Assembly: GCF_012641405.1 (NCBI RefSeq)
Contig: NZ_JABAII010000012.1
Location: 62,001-126,000 of the forward strand
Length of the DNA: 64,000 bases
DNA from: Rhizobium sp. P40RR-XXII
GTDB taxonomy: Bacteria > Pseudomonadota > Alphaproteobacteria > Rhizobiales > Rhizobiaceae
Direction: 5' to 3'
Shown: positions 26,454-34,015 of the stretch, piece by piece
Position numbering within the stretch: the first letter of the stretch is position 1
How the letters are laid out: every line of letters begins with the position of its first letter
Notes under the pieces: generated by a model
Seen by the model: only the letters and a program-made list of their open reading frames with translations
Databases searched by the model: none
Told to the model about the DNA's origin: nothing
Position numbers and translations under genes: made by a program

Positions 26454-26966
26454 GTGAAGCGGATGACGATCGTTACAATTCTCGCACTCGCAGCAGCCAT
26501 GCCCGCCGCGGCGCAAACCCAAAGTCAAAACACCGCGACCGCCGATTTTGTCGGTCTCGACGGCAAGCAGGCGGGGCGGGCGACCCTGACGGAAGGCAAG
26601 AAGGGCGTGCTGATCGAAATGGAGGTTTCCGGCCTGCCCGCCAATCGCTGGGTCGCCTTCCACATTCATGAAAACAGCCATTGCGACCATGCGCACGGGT
26701 TCGAATCGGCCGGCAGTCATTTCAATCCCACCAAGGCTGAGCATGGCTTCCTCGCCGCCAACGGGCCGCATGCCGGCGATATGCCGAATCAGTACGTCGA
26801 TCAGGATGGCAAGCTGCGCGCCCAGGTCTTCAACGGCATGGTTTCGCTGAACGGCAAGAACGGCATTCGTGGCCGCACGCTGATGATCCATGCCGACTCG
26901 GACGACAATCGCAGCCAGCCTGTCGGCGGCGCCGGCAAGCGCCTGGCATGCGCCGTCATTCAATAG
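26454..26966 (+). CDS. sodC: Periplasmic Cu/Zn superoxide dismutase (170 aa, GTG start)
   Basis: The enzyme dismutates superoxide in the periplasm. A signal peptide (KRMTIVTILALAAAMPAAA) precedes the mature domain. All ligands are present: copper His70, His72, His89 and His146; zinc His89, His97, His106 and Asp109; and the structural disulfide Cys77-Cys166. The HIHENSHCDH and GSHFNP motifs are the bacterial form. The start is the GTG at 26454, seven bases after GGAGGG; the frame is open further upstream but that part is not signal-like. It ends before a T-tailed hairpin. Confidence 0.94.
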   Translation: MKRMTIVTILALAAAMPAAAQTQSQNTATADFVGLDGKQAGRATLTEGKKGVLIEMEVSGLPANRWVAFHIHENSHCDHAHGFESAGSHFNPTKAEHGFLAANGPHAGDMPNQYVDQDGKLRAQVFNGMVSLNGKNGIRGRTLMIHADSDDNRSQPVGGAGKRLACAVIQ

Positions 26967-27044
26967 GACAGCAAAAGCGCGATCCGAATCTCGATCAGAC
27001 GGATGGGGTTGCCGCCTGATCGTGATGATCGATTGTCGTGAACG

Positions 27045-27075
27045 AACGGAGATTGCGAACGCAGTCTCCGTTTTT
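27045..27075 (+). terminator. Rho-independent terminator after sodC
   Basis: AACGGAGA (27045-27052) pairs with TCTCCGTT (27065-27072) across a 12-base loop and continues into TTT. It lies between sodC and the convergent phosphatase gene. Confidence 0.75.
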
Positions 27076-27088
27076 CGCAGCCTGTCGC

Positions 27089-27607
27089 CTATGTGGCCAG
27101 TGGCAGCATGAAAGGCGCATTGCCGTCCGCATCCGCGCCGCGGCCGATCTCCTTGACCGCGGCGACCAGGCGCCCCTGGCGTCCGAGCATGTCGTCGCCG
27201 ATCGCGACCAGCCGGGCATTCGGCGTCGCAAAGGGCGAGCTTGAGCGCAAGCGGCGCGCGAGCGTCAGATCGTCTTCTTCGGGGCGAATGGCCAAGGCTG
27301 CAATCAGTGCCGCCGCTGGCGAGCGTGAAACGCCCATCCAGCAATGGATGAGCAAGGGCGCGCTACGATCCCAGCCGACGGCGAAATCGATGATAGCGCG
27401 AACATGCGCCTCCTGCGGCGCGACGAGATCGCCGGTTCCGGCAAAGCTGATATCGTTCATGTTGAGCAAAAGATGCCGATCCGCCTTGATGACGGCGGGA
27501 CGGTGGAAGGCGTGCTCCTTTGCCATCAGGCTGATCATCTCGCATGCGCCATGCCGAACGGCCATTTCGGCAATGCGCGCCAGCGGCGATATGATGATCG
27601 CGGTCAC
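27089..27607 (-). CDS. Dual-specificity/tyrosine-type protein phosphatase (172 aa)
   Basis: The phosphatase P-loop is HCWMGVSRS (residues 88-96) with the nucleophile Cys89 and Arg95, the H-C-x5-R-S signature. An upstream Asp in LNMNDISF (about residue 52) may be the general acid. The following ALIAALAIRPEEDDLTLARR matches the helix behind the P-loop in this family. The start is a GTG at 27607 whose second base overlaps the stop of the HD gene (GTGA), so it is translationally coupled to it. The substrate (phosphotyrosine, phosphoinositide or nucleotide) is not determinable. Confidence 0.87.
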   Translation of the reverse strand: MTAIIISPLARIAEMAVRHGACEMISLMAKEHAFHRPAVIKADRHLLLNMNDISFAGTGDLVAPQEAHVRAIIDFAVGWDRSAPLLIHCWMGVSRSPAAALIAALAIRPEEDDLTLARRLRSSSPFATPNARLVAIGDDMLGRQGRLVAAVKEIGRGADADGNAPFMLPLAT

Positions 27608-28221
27608 GCGCCGATCCTCATGGCGGCGCGCTCGGCCTCGATTGCCTCGAAGCGTGCGAGGAACAGCCGCTGCGCCTCGATTGCCGGCACCGGATCGATC
27701 GGCAGCATCTCGCGCGTGATGTCGCGCGGCTGGCCGAAGAACTTGCGCGCCTCCTCGGGCGCGAAGCCGGCAAGCAGCGTCGCCTCGAAATAGGCCGAGA
27801 TCGTATCGGCCTTCTTGATCTTTTCCTTGAGCTTTGGCGTGCAATGCGGGGGAAGGGCGAAGCGGCGGTAGATCGCTGCTTCCAGCCGCTGTTCCACAAC
27901 CTTGTAGTCGCCACCGACGACGGACTTGAACGGCGAGATCATGTCGCCGATCACATATTCCGGAGCATCATGCAGCAGCGCGGCAAGACGTTCATCGGGC
28001 GTTGCCGGGTTGAGATGACGGAAGATCGCCTCCACAACGAGGCTGTGTTGCGCCACCGAAAAGGCGTGATCGCCGGAGGTTTGCCCATTCCAGCGCGCAA
28101 CGCGGGCGAGCCCATGCGCGATGTCGCCGATCTCGACATCGAGCGGCGAGGGGTCCAAAAGGTCGAGCCGCCGCCCGGAGAGCATGCGCTGCCAGGCGCG
28201 CGCGGTCTTGGCCGATGTCAT
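27604..28221 (-). CDS. YfbR-like HD-domain hydrolase (205 aa)
   Basis: HD residues stand in HAFSVAQHSLVVEAIF (first His), AALLHDAPEYVIGDM (His-Asp) and KADTISAYFEA (final Asp), spacing typical of the YfbR/5'-deoxynucleotidase-like group. The N-terminus shows RRLDLLDPSPLDVEIGDIAH, common to rhizobial members. A nucleotide phosphatase role is family inference. It overlaps the upstream ygfZ-like gene by four bases (ATGA) and the downstream phosphatase gene by four bases, a tight three-gene operon. Confidence 0.88.
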   Translation of the reverse strand: MTSAKTARAWQRMLSGRRLDLLDPSPLDVEIGDIAHGLARVARWNGQTSGDHAFSVAQHSLVVEAIFRHLNPATPDERLAALLHDAPEYVIGDMISPFKSVVGGDYKVVEQRLEAAIYRRFALPPHCTPKLKEKIKKADTISAYFEATLLAGFAPEEARKFFGQPRDITREMLPIDPVPAIEAQRLFLARFEAIEAERAAMRIGA

Positions 28222-29057
28222 GCCGATGCCTCATCGGACGGCTCGGGGAACGAAAGGCCGGACCAGGCCGGGAGCGACACTGAGACCTCCACGCTACCAG
28301 CCTGTATCGGAGCGCCTTCGGCAATGGCTTCGCCGGCCCGGTCTATGCGGACGACGGCAAGGCCCATGCTGCCGGCGGTCGAACCGAGCGTGCCGATCGG
28401 CTTGCTGCCAACGGTCAGTTCCGTACCGGAAGCCGGCAGCTCGGCATTGCCCTTTATGATAACGACGCGTCTGCGCGCCGTGCCGCGATGCTGCATGCGG
28501 GAGACGACTTCCTGGCCGACATAACAGCCCTTGCGGAAACCCAGGCCGCCGTTGAGATCCATCAGCACATCGTGGGGGAAGGCATCCTGCAGCGCAAAAT
28601 CGCGGCCCGAGACGGCGATGCCGTTGGCGATCCGCAGTTCGTCATAGAGGGTCTCGGCGTCGTTACCATGCTCTCCGGGCATGCGCGTCAGCGCGATGCC
28701 TGCCTTGGCGAAGCGGCTGTCCTTGGGGCCGTCTGCATCGGCATCGCCCCAGGCGACGGTGACGCCCTGAACGTCCTCCGTGCCGAAATCGACCTTGGCG
28801 CGCAGCCGATACATGATGAGCCGCTTCAGCAGGCTTTCGCTTTGTGTAGTGTCGGTTTCGAGCAAAAAGCCGGCGCCGTCCCGCCAGATCATGAAGTCGA
28901 ACAGGATTTTGCCCTGAGGTGTCAGCAGGGCGCCCGGGCGCGCTTCACCGGCACCGAGTGAAACGAGATCGGTGGTGATGAGATTGTGCAGAAACGATTC
29001 CGCCTCCACGCCGGCAATGCGGATGAAGGAACGCTCTCTCAGGAATACGGCTGGCAT
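28218..29057 (-). CDS. ygfZ: Folate-binding YgfZ/GcvT-like protein (279 aa)
   Basis: YgfZ-type proteins (COG0354) bind tetrahydrofolate and help build or repair certain iron-sulfur enzymes. The diagnostic motif is KGCYVGQEVVSRMQHRG, with Lys176-Gly-Cys178-Tyr-x-Gly-Gln-Glu and Arg187. The N-terminal half follows the aminomethyltransferase fold (AESFLHNLITTDLVSL, LLTPQGKILFDFMIW). I start at the ATG at 29057 (MPAVFLRERSF); the frame is open for 55 more codons without family resemblance. It is first gene of the overlapping operon with the HD hydrolase and the phosphatase. Confidence 0.92.
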   Translation of the reverse strand: MPAVFLRERSFIRIAGVEAESFLHNLITTDLVSLGAGEARPGALLTPQGKILFDFMIWRDGAGFLLETDTTQSESLLKRLIMYRLRAKVDFGTEDVQGVTVAWGDADADGPKDSRFAKAGIALTRMPGEHGNDAETLYDELRIANGIAVSGRDFALQDAFPHDVLMDLNGGLGFRKGCYVGQEVVSRMQHRGTARRRVVIIKGNAELPASGTELTVGSKPIGTLGSTAGSMGLAVVRIDRAGEAIAEGAPIQAGSVEVSVSLPAWSGLSFPEPSDEASA

Positions 29058-29130
29058 GATGGATCCGCTGATTTGGCCTATCACGCAGAGGTAGGGCCTT
29101 CGGCGAGGAACCGCAAGTTCCCCGGCCGGA

Positions 29131-29892
29131 TCATTCGCCCGAGGTGAAAAATTTCCAGCGGCCGTCCGGCGTGATGCCGACGCGATAGAAATTATAGCCG
29201 CCGAATTCCAGCATGTCGGCATAGTCGCCAGCCGTCACGATGCGCATCAGATCGACCTTTTCCGGCGTGGAAAGCGTCTTGATGTCCTTCTGGGCGAAGT
29301 AGGGCCAGACATAGACCTCATCAGGGGTTCCCTGGCCGATATGGGCAAAGCCGGTCGACATGATGTCGAGGAGAATCGACAGGATTTCGATGCCGTCGGG
29401 ATCGCCCGAAAGATCGTGCAGGGTCTTGATCGGGTCTTCGCCGGGATCGTCGGCGGTGACCTGTGTCTGCTTCAGACCGCCGCCGACATTCATCAGCGGA
29501 CGCAGGCGTTCGAGATCGCCGGAGGCGGCAGCTTCCACGATCGCCGTACGGAGCTTCTTTACCGGCTCGGGCGCCTTGTCGATGTCGAATAGGAACTCGG
29601 CCGATTTGTTGGCGTTCGAAGCGTCACCGCTGCTCTGGCTGGCCTGCTTGTTGATCAGCGGATCGGGGGACGGCAGCGTATTGTTGTTCGACGGCGCCTC
29701 CAGCGCCTGCTCGATCGGCTTCTCGTTCTTTTGCTGGGTGGATTGTGCTGCGTCCTTCGCCTGGGATGCCGGAGGATTGAGCTGGGAAAAGGCAAGGGCC
29801 GGTAACGGCAGGGCAGTGCTGCCCAAAAGCAGGGTCACGGCAGCAAGCGAGGCAATGGAACAGGAAAGCGCATTGCCCGGAAAGATACGCAT
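29131..29892 (-). CDS. Exported protein of unknown function (253 aa)
   Basis: A clear signal peptide (MRIFPGNALSCSIASLAAVT to LPLPALA) is followed by a Gln/Asn/Ser-rich linker of about 80 residues. The globular part starts near KAPEPVKKLRTAIVEAAASG and contains GDLERLRPLMNVGG, IEILSILLDIMSTG, VYVWPYFAQKDI and ends YRVGITPDGRWKFFTSGE. Proteins of this form are common in Rhizobiales but I know of no function. It is expected in the periplasm. The ATG at 29892 is chosen because it begins the signal peptide. It follows the small 85-aa gene by 16 bases. Confidence 0.8.
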   Translation of the reverse strand: MRIFPGNALSCSIASLAAVTLLLGSTALPLPALAFSQLNPPASQAKDAAQSTQQKNEKPIEQALEAPSNNNTLPSPDPLINKQASQSSGDASNANKSAEFLFDIDKAPEPVKKLRTAIVEAAASGDLERLRPLMNVGGGLKQTQVTADDPGEDPIKTLHDLSGDPDGIEILSILLDIMSTGFAHIGQGTPDEVYVWPYFAQKDIKTLSTPEKVDLMRIVTAGDYADMLEFGGYNFYRVGITPDGRWKFFTSGE

Positions 29893-29908
29893 AAGCAATC
29901 TCTGATTG

Positions 29909-30166
29909 TTATTGCAGGGTACGGTTCGGAGAGAATTCACCAGCCAGCATGCGTTCACGCAGCGATTCGAGCAAGGCTTCCGCGCCCTGTTCACCCTGAT
30001 TGCGGATCGTCTCGCGAATGGCATGCGCAATGGCCGCGTCGGCGATGATCTCAGGCTCGATACCGTCAGCCATGCCGTCGGCCCACGCTTCATTCTGGTA
30101 TTCCAGCGCTGCCTGCATCTTTTCATGGACGATCATGTCGTCGATTTCATTCAGGCTGGTTTCCAT
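29909..30166 (-). CDS. Small acidic helical protein, unknown function (85 aa)
   Basis: The protein starts METSLNEIDDMIVHEKMQAA and is predicted mostly helical and acidic (ADGIEPEIIADAAIAHAIRE). No signal peptide, membrane segment or known motif is seen. AAGGAAAG lies six bases before the ATG at 30166; an in-frame ATG eight codons upstream has weaker support. It is immediately upstream of the exported 253-aa protein on the same strand and is likely cotranscribed. I do not recognise the family. Confidence 0.72.
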   Translation of the reverse strand: METSLNEIDDMIVHEKMQAALEYQNEAWADGMADGIEPEIIADAAIAHAIRETIRNQGEQGAEALLESLRERMLAGEFSPNRTLQ

Positions 30167-30270
30167 TGATTCTTTCCTTAAGACGTTCATGTCCTTACCA
30201 CTTGCTTAACAACTTTATCAGCCTTTTCCCAAAACGACACGGCTCGCTATGAAAAGAGGTTAATAAAACG

Positions 30271-30705
30271 TCAATTTCCAAAGCGGGCGGTGATTTCTGT
30301 CGCCAGTGTTGCACCTTCGTTACGGTATCGCTCTTCCGCCACGAGAGCCTGCGGCGTGCAATTCGTGTAAACGGATGCGAAGGACCGATATCCACGGTTG
30401 AAAGCAGCCGTCAGCTTTTCCTTGCGTTTCTGCTCGCCCTTGGTCTCGGTATCGAGCAATTGCTGCATATCACCCCGCCATCCGTCTTCCCCTTTCGGAC
30501 TGCAGAGATTGCGCAGATAGTCGATCGAGCCGAGAATTTCGGCGAGCCGGGAAAGCTGCTCGTCATAGGGTGCCGGCCGTTCGGCATTCGCTGCATCGGG
30601 CGCCTGAGCAGGTGGCGCGTTTGCTGCCGGCTGTGCCGCAGCGGGAAAGGCTGCGGCAAGCGCGGTGCAGATCAGAAGCGGTCGGCCAAGGCTGTTATGA
30701 ATCAT
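30271..30705 (-). CDS. TIGR02301-family exported protein (144 aa)
   Basis: A signal peptide (IHNSLGRPLLICTALAAAFP) is followed by an Ala/Pro linker and the family core: APYDEQLSRLAEILGSIDYL, RNLCSPKGEDGWRGDMQQLL and YRSFASVYTNCTPQAL. Two conserved cysteines (in RNLC and TNC) could form a disulfide. The TIGR02301 family is restricted to alphaproteobacteria and has no assigned function. The ATG at 30705 starts the signal peptide; the longer open frame upstream is not protein-like. A 100-base gap separates it from the next gene downstream. Confidence 0.88.
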   Translation of the reverse strand: MIHNSLGRPLLICTALAAAFPAAAQPAANAPPAQAPDAANAERPAPYDEQLSRLAEILGSIDYLRNLCSPKGEDGWRGDMQQLLDTETKGEQKRKEKLTAAFNRGYRSFASVYTNCTPQALVAEERYRNEGATLATEITARFGN

Positions 30706-30800
30706 GTAACCATGTTGACCGGACAAGCATGACGTGAACAAGGCGCGGTAGGTGGTTTCCACGCCGATATTGCTCAGCATCGTTAATTTCGGGGGCCGAG

Positions 30801-31220
30801 CTATGCGTTTGCTGCAACAAGTCGTTCCACGCATTCGAGCACGCTGGCCGGAACAGGCAGGCGGCGCACCTCCTCCAGCGTGTACCAGCCTATGGCGGCT
30901 GCGTCGTCGGCCGCCTCTGCAACCGCATCCTCGTCGGCATCGACGAGGAAAACCGAAAGCAGAAAATGGCTCATGAGTGTTCCGTCGGCTGCATGGGAGC
31001 GCAGATCATAAGTCTCGAACAGACGTGGATTGCGGGCGGTTATGCCGGTCTCCTCCCTGAATTCGCGCAGCGCCGCATCATCAGGCGTTTCTCCTTCCTC
31101 GGCCCGTCCGCCCGGAAAGGCATACATATCGGCAGAGGGTGGCTTGCTGCGCAGCACCAGCAGGAAGCGGCCGTTGCGCTCGAGGATGGCGGAGGAGGCG
31201 GGGCGGGGTGGGGAGGTCAT
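30801..31220 (-). CDS. Nudix hydrolase (139 aa)
   Basis: The full Nudix box is present: GGRAEEGETPDDAAL then REFREETGI, matching G-x5-E-x7-R-E-x2-E-E-x-G. The protein begins SAILERNGRFLLVLRSK and shows the MutT-like fold throughout. It hydrolyses a nucleoside diphosphate linked to another moiety (ADP-ribose, oxidised dNTP or similar); the substrate cannot be read from the sequence. The ATG at 31220 was taken; an in-frame ATG 20 codons earlier adds a basic unstructured stretch. It is divergent from the YnfA-like gene. Confidence 0.9.
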   Translation of the reverse strand: MTSPPRPASSAILERNGRFLLVLRSKPPSADMYAFPGGRAEEGETPDDAALREFREETGITARNPRLFETYDLRSHAADGTLMSHFLLSVFLVDADEDAVAEAADDAAAIGWYTLEEVRRLPVPASVLECVERLVAANA

Positions 31221-31383
31221 GGATCGCGTCGCATTCGAATGAGGAGATCGGGGCGGTGACCGGAGATCATCGGCGACCAAGCTCTACAGGAAACGACCCT
31301 TGCTGTCCTCCGGGAATGCCCCTTAACTCGCTGTCGATAGGCGCGGCGAGTCGCACGCGCCGAATGCGCGGGCGATCATCGGG

Positions 31384-31704
31384 ATGATTTACGGACTATA
31401 TGCCTTGGCTGCCTTGGCCGAAATTGCCGGCTGTTTTGCCTTCTGGGCCTGGCTCCGTCTGGCAAAGCCGGTCTGGTGGCTTGCGCCCGGCCTCGTCTCG
31501 CTGGCGCTCTTTGCCTGGCTGCTCGCATTGGTGCCGAGCGAGGCTGCCGGGCGCACCTTTGCCGCTTATGGCGGCGTCTATATCGTTGCCTCCATTCTCT
31601 GGCTCTGGTTGGCCGAAGGGCGGCTGCCGGATCGGTGGGACATATCAGGTGCCGCCGTTTGCCTCGCCGGCGCGGCGATCATTCTCTTCGGCCCTCGCGG
31701 TTGA
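31384..31704 (+). CDS. YnfA/UPF0060 family small membrane protein (106 aa)
   Basis: Four membrane helices fill the protein. Family marks are LYALAALAEIAGCFAFWAWL at the N-terminus, RTFAAYGGVYIVASILWLWL in the third helix and GRLPDRWDISGAAVCLAGA before the fourth. YnfA proteins are inner-membrane proteins related to small multidrug-resistance transporters; efflux activity is described for some members. The gene stands alone between a Nudix gene (divergent) and the YedK-type gene, 36 bases downstream on the same strand. Confidence 0.92.
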   Translation: MIYGLYALAALAEIAGCFAFWAWLRLAKPVWWLAPGLVSLALFAWLLALVPSEAAGRTFAAYGGVYIVASILWLWLAEGRLPDRWDISGAAVCLAGAAIILFGPRG

Positions 31705-31740
31705 CTTGACCCGACGCCTTCAGGGTGCAAAACAAACGCC

Positions 31741-32505
31741 ATGTGCGGACGTTTCGCTTTGACATCGACGGCAGACTACGTGGGGGAAGCGCTCGGCGTT
31801 CTGCTGAATGAGGGTTTTCCGGCGCGTTACAACATCGCGCCGACGCAGCCGATCCTCGTCGTCATCGCCGGCGACAGGCAGCTTCCGGGCAGCAACCTGC
31901 CGGATCGCCGCGCCCTGCTTGTGCGCTGGGGATTTACGCCGGCCTGGGTGAAGGATCCCAAGGAATTTCCGCTGCTGATCAATGCGCGGGCGGAAACGGC
32001 GATCGGCAAGGCCTCCTTCCGCGCCGCCATGCGCCATCGCCGCATCCTCATTCCCGCATCCGGTTTTTACGAATGGCATCGTCCTTCGAAGGAAAGCGGC
32101 GAGAAACCGCAAGCCTATTGGATCCGACCGCGCAACGGCGGCGTCATCGCCTTTGCCGGGCTGATGGAAACCTGGTCGTCGGCCGATGGTTCGGAGGTCG
32201 ATACCGGCGCTATCCTGACGACAGCGGCAAACAGCGCAATCCGCTCCATCCATGACCGCATGCCCGTCGTCATCAAGCCGGAGGATTTCGCCCGCTGGCT
32301 CGATTGCAAGACGCAGGAGCCGCGTGACGTCCTCGATCTTATGACGCCGGTCCAGGAGGATTTTTTCGAGGCGATACCGGTTTCGGATCGCGTCAACAAG
32401 GTCGCCAATATGGGGCCAGACCTGCAGACACCCGTGGCGGTCGAGCCTGCCAAGAAACCGTCGAAGAAAGCAGATTCCGAGGATGGCCAGCTGAGCCTTC
32501 TCTGA
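31741..32505 (+). CDS. SOS response-associated peptidase / HMCES-type protein (YedK family, 254 aa)
   Basis: The protein begins MCGRFALTS: Cys2, exposed after Met removal, is the residue that crosslinks to abasic sites in single-stranded DNA in YedK/HMCES. Other active-site elements are Asn31 in RYNIAPTQP, the NARAET stretch, Glu111 in ASGFYEWHRP, and His in SIHDRMPVVI. Length and motif order are complete. It would shield abasic sites during replication. C-terminal residues after about 225 are basic and unstructured. No LexA box was located upstream. Confidence 0.93.
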   Translation: MCGRFALTSTADYVGEALGVLLNEGFPARYNIAPTQPILVVIAGDRQLPGSNLPDRRALLVRWGFTPAWVKDPKEFPLLINARAETAIGKASFRAAMRHRRILIPASGFYEWHRPSKESGEKPQAYWIRPRNGGVIAFAGLMETWSSADGSEVDTGAILTTAANSAIRSIHDRMPVVIKPEDFARWLDCKTQEPRDVLDLMTPVQEDFFEAIPVSDRVNKVANMGPDLQTPVAVEPAKKPSKKADSEDGQLSLL

Positions 32506-32577
32506 TCGGCCGCTATTGGGTGGCCAGAAAATGCTGCCTGCCGGCATCGGTCGGTGGCGGGCAGGGGCTCTGCGCTG

Positions 32578-32718
32578 TTAAGCGATCTTCTTCTTGAGAG
32601 GCTTGGTCTTCAGCATCAGATGAGCCGCAAGAACGGCTTTCAGGCCCAATGGGCGGTAATGCTTGCTGGGGTCGATCTTTGCTTGCGGTTGTGCCGCCTG
32701 ATCTTTCTTCTGGGTCAC
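32578..32718 (-). CDS. Small basic protein of unknown function (46 aa, GTG start)
   Basis: A 47-codon frame runs from a GTG (32716-32718) to TAA. A GAGGAG lies six bases before the GTG, which is a good ribosome-binding site for such a short frame. The product starts MTQKKDQAAQPQAKIDPSKH and has YRPLGLKAVLAAHLMLKTKP followed by a lysine-rich end. It is Gln/Lys-rich, with one amphipathic helix and no cysteine. I do not recognise the family. Its convergent position after the YedK gene, with no competing longer frame, supports it. Confidence 0.62.
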   Translation of the reverse strand: MTQKKDQAAQPQAKIDPSKHYRPLGLKAVLAAHLMLKTKPLKKKIA

Positions 32719-33032
32719 GTCTCACTCCTCACCATGCTCTCCCGGAGCATTTCGTAGTTCACTATCAAGTAGTGCTATTTTCTTGAGAATCATGACAAAT
32801 CGAAGGCGTTTTCCAATCAGCTTTTGTAAACAACGACCATATTTCGAGAGATTAGCGCCGAATCCTCGTGTAGAATCCGCACTGCCGCAATGTTTGAATT
32901 TGCCGAGAACCGAGGTTTTGGCCGCTCACTATTTGACGCGCGACCGATCGCCACGCCCCTGATTCGATAAGGGAAACTTACAGACTTGCGGTTGCACGGG
33001 AGCGATGCGGCCAAGACTTCGTAGCGTTTTGG
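32719..33032. other. AT-rich intergenic region between the 46-aa gene and pssA
   Basis: These 314 bases include AATAGCACTACTTG-like AT-rich patches and several short open frames with no ribosome-binding site or protein character. It probably holds the promoter of the small minus-strand gene and the 3' untranslated end of pssA. I found no repeat, RNA structure or terminator that stands out. Confidence 0.4.
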
Positions 33033-33893
33033 CTAGATATGCCGACCGATATCGTCGTTGGAATCGTCGACGTCCGGATCGCCGGGACCATTGATGGTAT
33101 AGGTGCCGTATTTCTTGGCCCAGGACCGCGCGCCGAAGGGTAGCGAGAGCAGATAGGCAACGACGGTCACCACCATGACATGCCACGTATAGCTCATCAG
33201 CATCGCGACATAGACGACAAGCCCGAGCATGATCGGCAGAACCAGGTCACGCCTTATGCGGCTGCCTTCCGATTTGCCGGACCAGACGGGCAGGCGGCTG
33301 ACCAGAAGGAAGCCGATCAGAACGGTGTAGGCCGCACCCCAATAGGCGAAGGTGCGGTCCGGCGTCAGACCCAGAAAGCCGAGATAGACCGGCAACAGCA
33401 CCAGCATGGCGCCGGCGGGCGCGGGCACGCCGACGAAATATTCCGACTGCCAGGAGGCCTTGTGCTCGCGCTCGGCCATGACGTTGAAGCGGGCAAGGCG
33501 AAGTCCGGCTGCGATCGTGTAGATCAGCGCGGCAATCCAGCCGAGGGAGCGGGCCTGGTCGAGCAGGAAGACATAGACGACAAGCGCTGGAGCGACGCCG
33601 AAATTGACGATATCGGCGAGCGAATCCATCTGCGCGCCGAATTTCGAAGTCGCCTTCATCAGCCGCGCCACGCGCCCGTCGACGCCGTCAAGAAAGGCGG
33701 CGACCAGCACTGCGACGACGGCAAGCTCGTAGCGGTTTTCGAACGCGAGACGAATGCCCGTCAGGCCCGCGCAGATTGCCAGAACGGTAATCATGTTCGG
33801 CACGATCAGCCGCAGCGGGATTTCCCGAAGACGCGGTCCACGCGCTTCGTCATTAGGCCCATGCGGCTCGAAAGGCGGAAAAGGCGTCTTCAT
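33033..33893 (-). CDS. pssA: CDP-diacylglycerol-serine O-phosphatidyltransferase (286 aa)
   Basis: PssA makes phosphatidylserine in the inner membrane, the precursor of phosphatidylethanolamine. The CDP-alcohol phosphotransferase motif is complete: DGRVAR at the start, then eight residues to GAQMDSLAD (D-G-x2-A-R-x8-G-x3-D-x3-D). Some eight hydrophobic segments surround it. The N-terminal 25 residues before LIVPNMITVLAICAGL are soluble. The ATG at 33893 is chosen over an extended frame lacking family resemblance. psd lies just upstream on the same strand, separated by an intergenic repeat element, and the two act in series. Confidence 0.93.
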   Translation of the reverse strand: MKTPFPPFEPHGPNDEARGPRLREIPLRLIVPNMITVLAICAGLTGIRLAFENRYELAVVAVLVAAFLDGVDGRVARLMKATSKFGAQMDSLADIVNFGVAPALVVYVFLLDQARSLGWIAALIYTIAAGLRLARFNVMAEREHKASWQSEYFVGVPAPAGAMLVLLPVYLGFLGLTPDRTFAYWGAAYTVLIGFLLVSRLPVWSGKSEGSRIRRDLVLPIMLGLVVYVAMLMSYTWHVMVVTVVAYLLSLPFGARSWAKKYGTYTINGPGDPDVDDSNDDIGRHI

Positions 33894-33907
33894 CTCGTTC
33901 GTGTTCC

Positions 33908-34012
33908 TAGAGCAATTCCAGCAAAACTGCGAAGCAGGGTTACGTCCGGAATCGCGTGAAAACAATGATATGGAGCATTTCCGTCATTCTGTTTAGAGCG
34001 GAAATGCTCCAG
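33908..34012. repeat. RIME-like intergenic mosaic repeat between psd and pssA
   Basis: The sequence begins CTAGAGCAATTCCAG and includes TGCGAAGCAGGGTTACGTCCGG, ending in a perfect 12-bp inverted repeat: GGAGCATTTCCG (33972-33983) with CGGAAATGCTCC (33999-34010). This composition is the one of the short, palindromic intergenic elements scattered through rhizobial genomes (RIME type). It sits exactly between two cotranscribed genes and would fold into a long hairpin in the psd-pssA mRNA. Class assignment is from memory of the consensus. Confidence 0.72.
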
Positions 34013-34015
34013 GGC

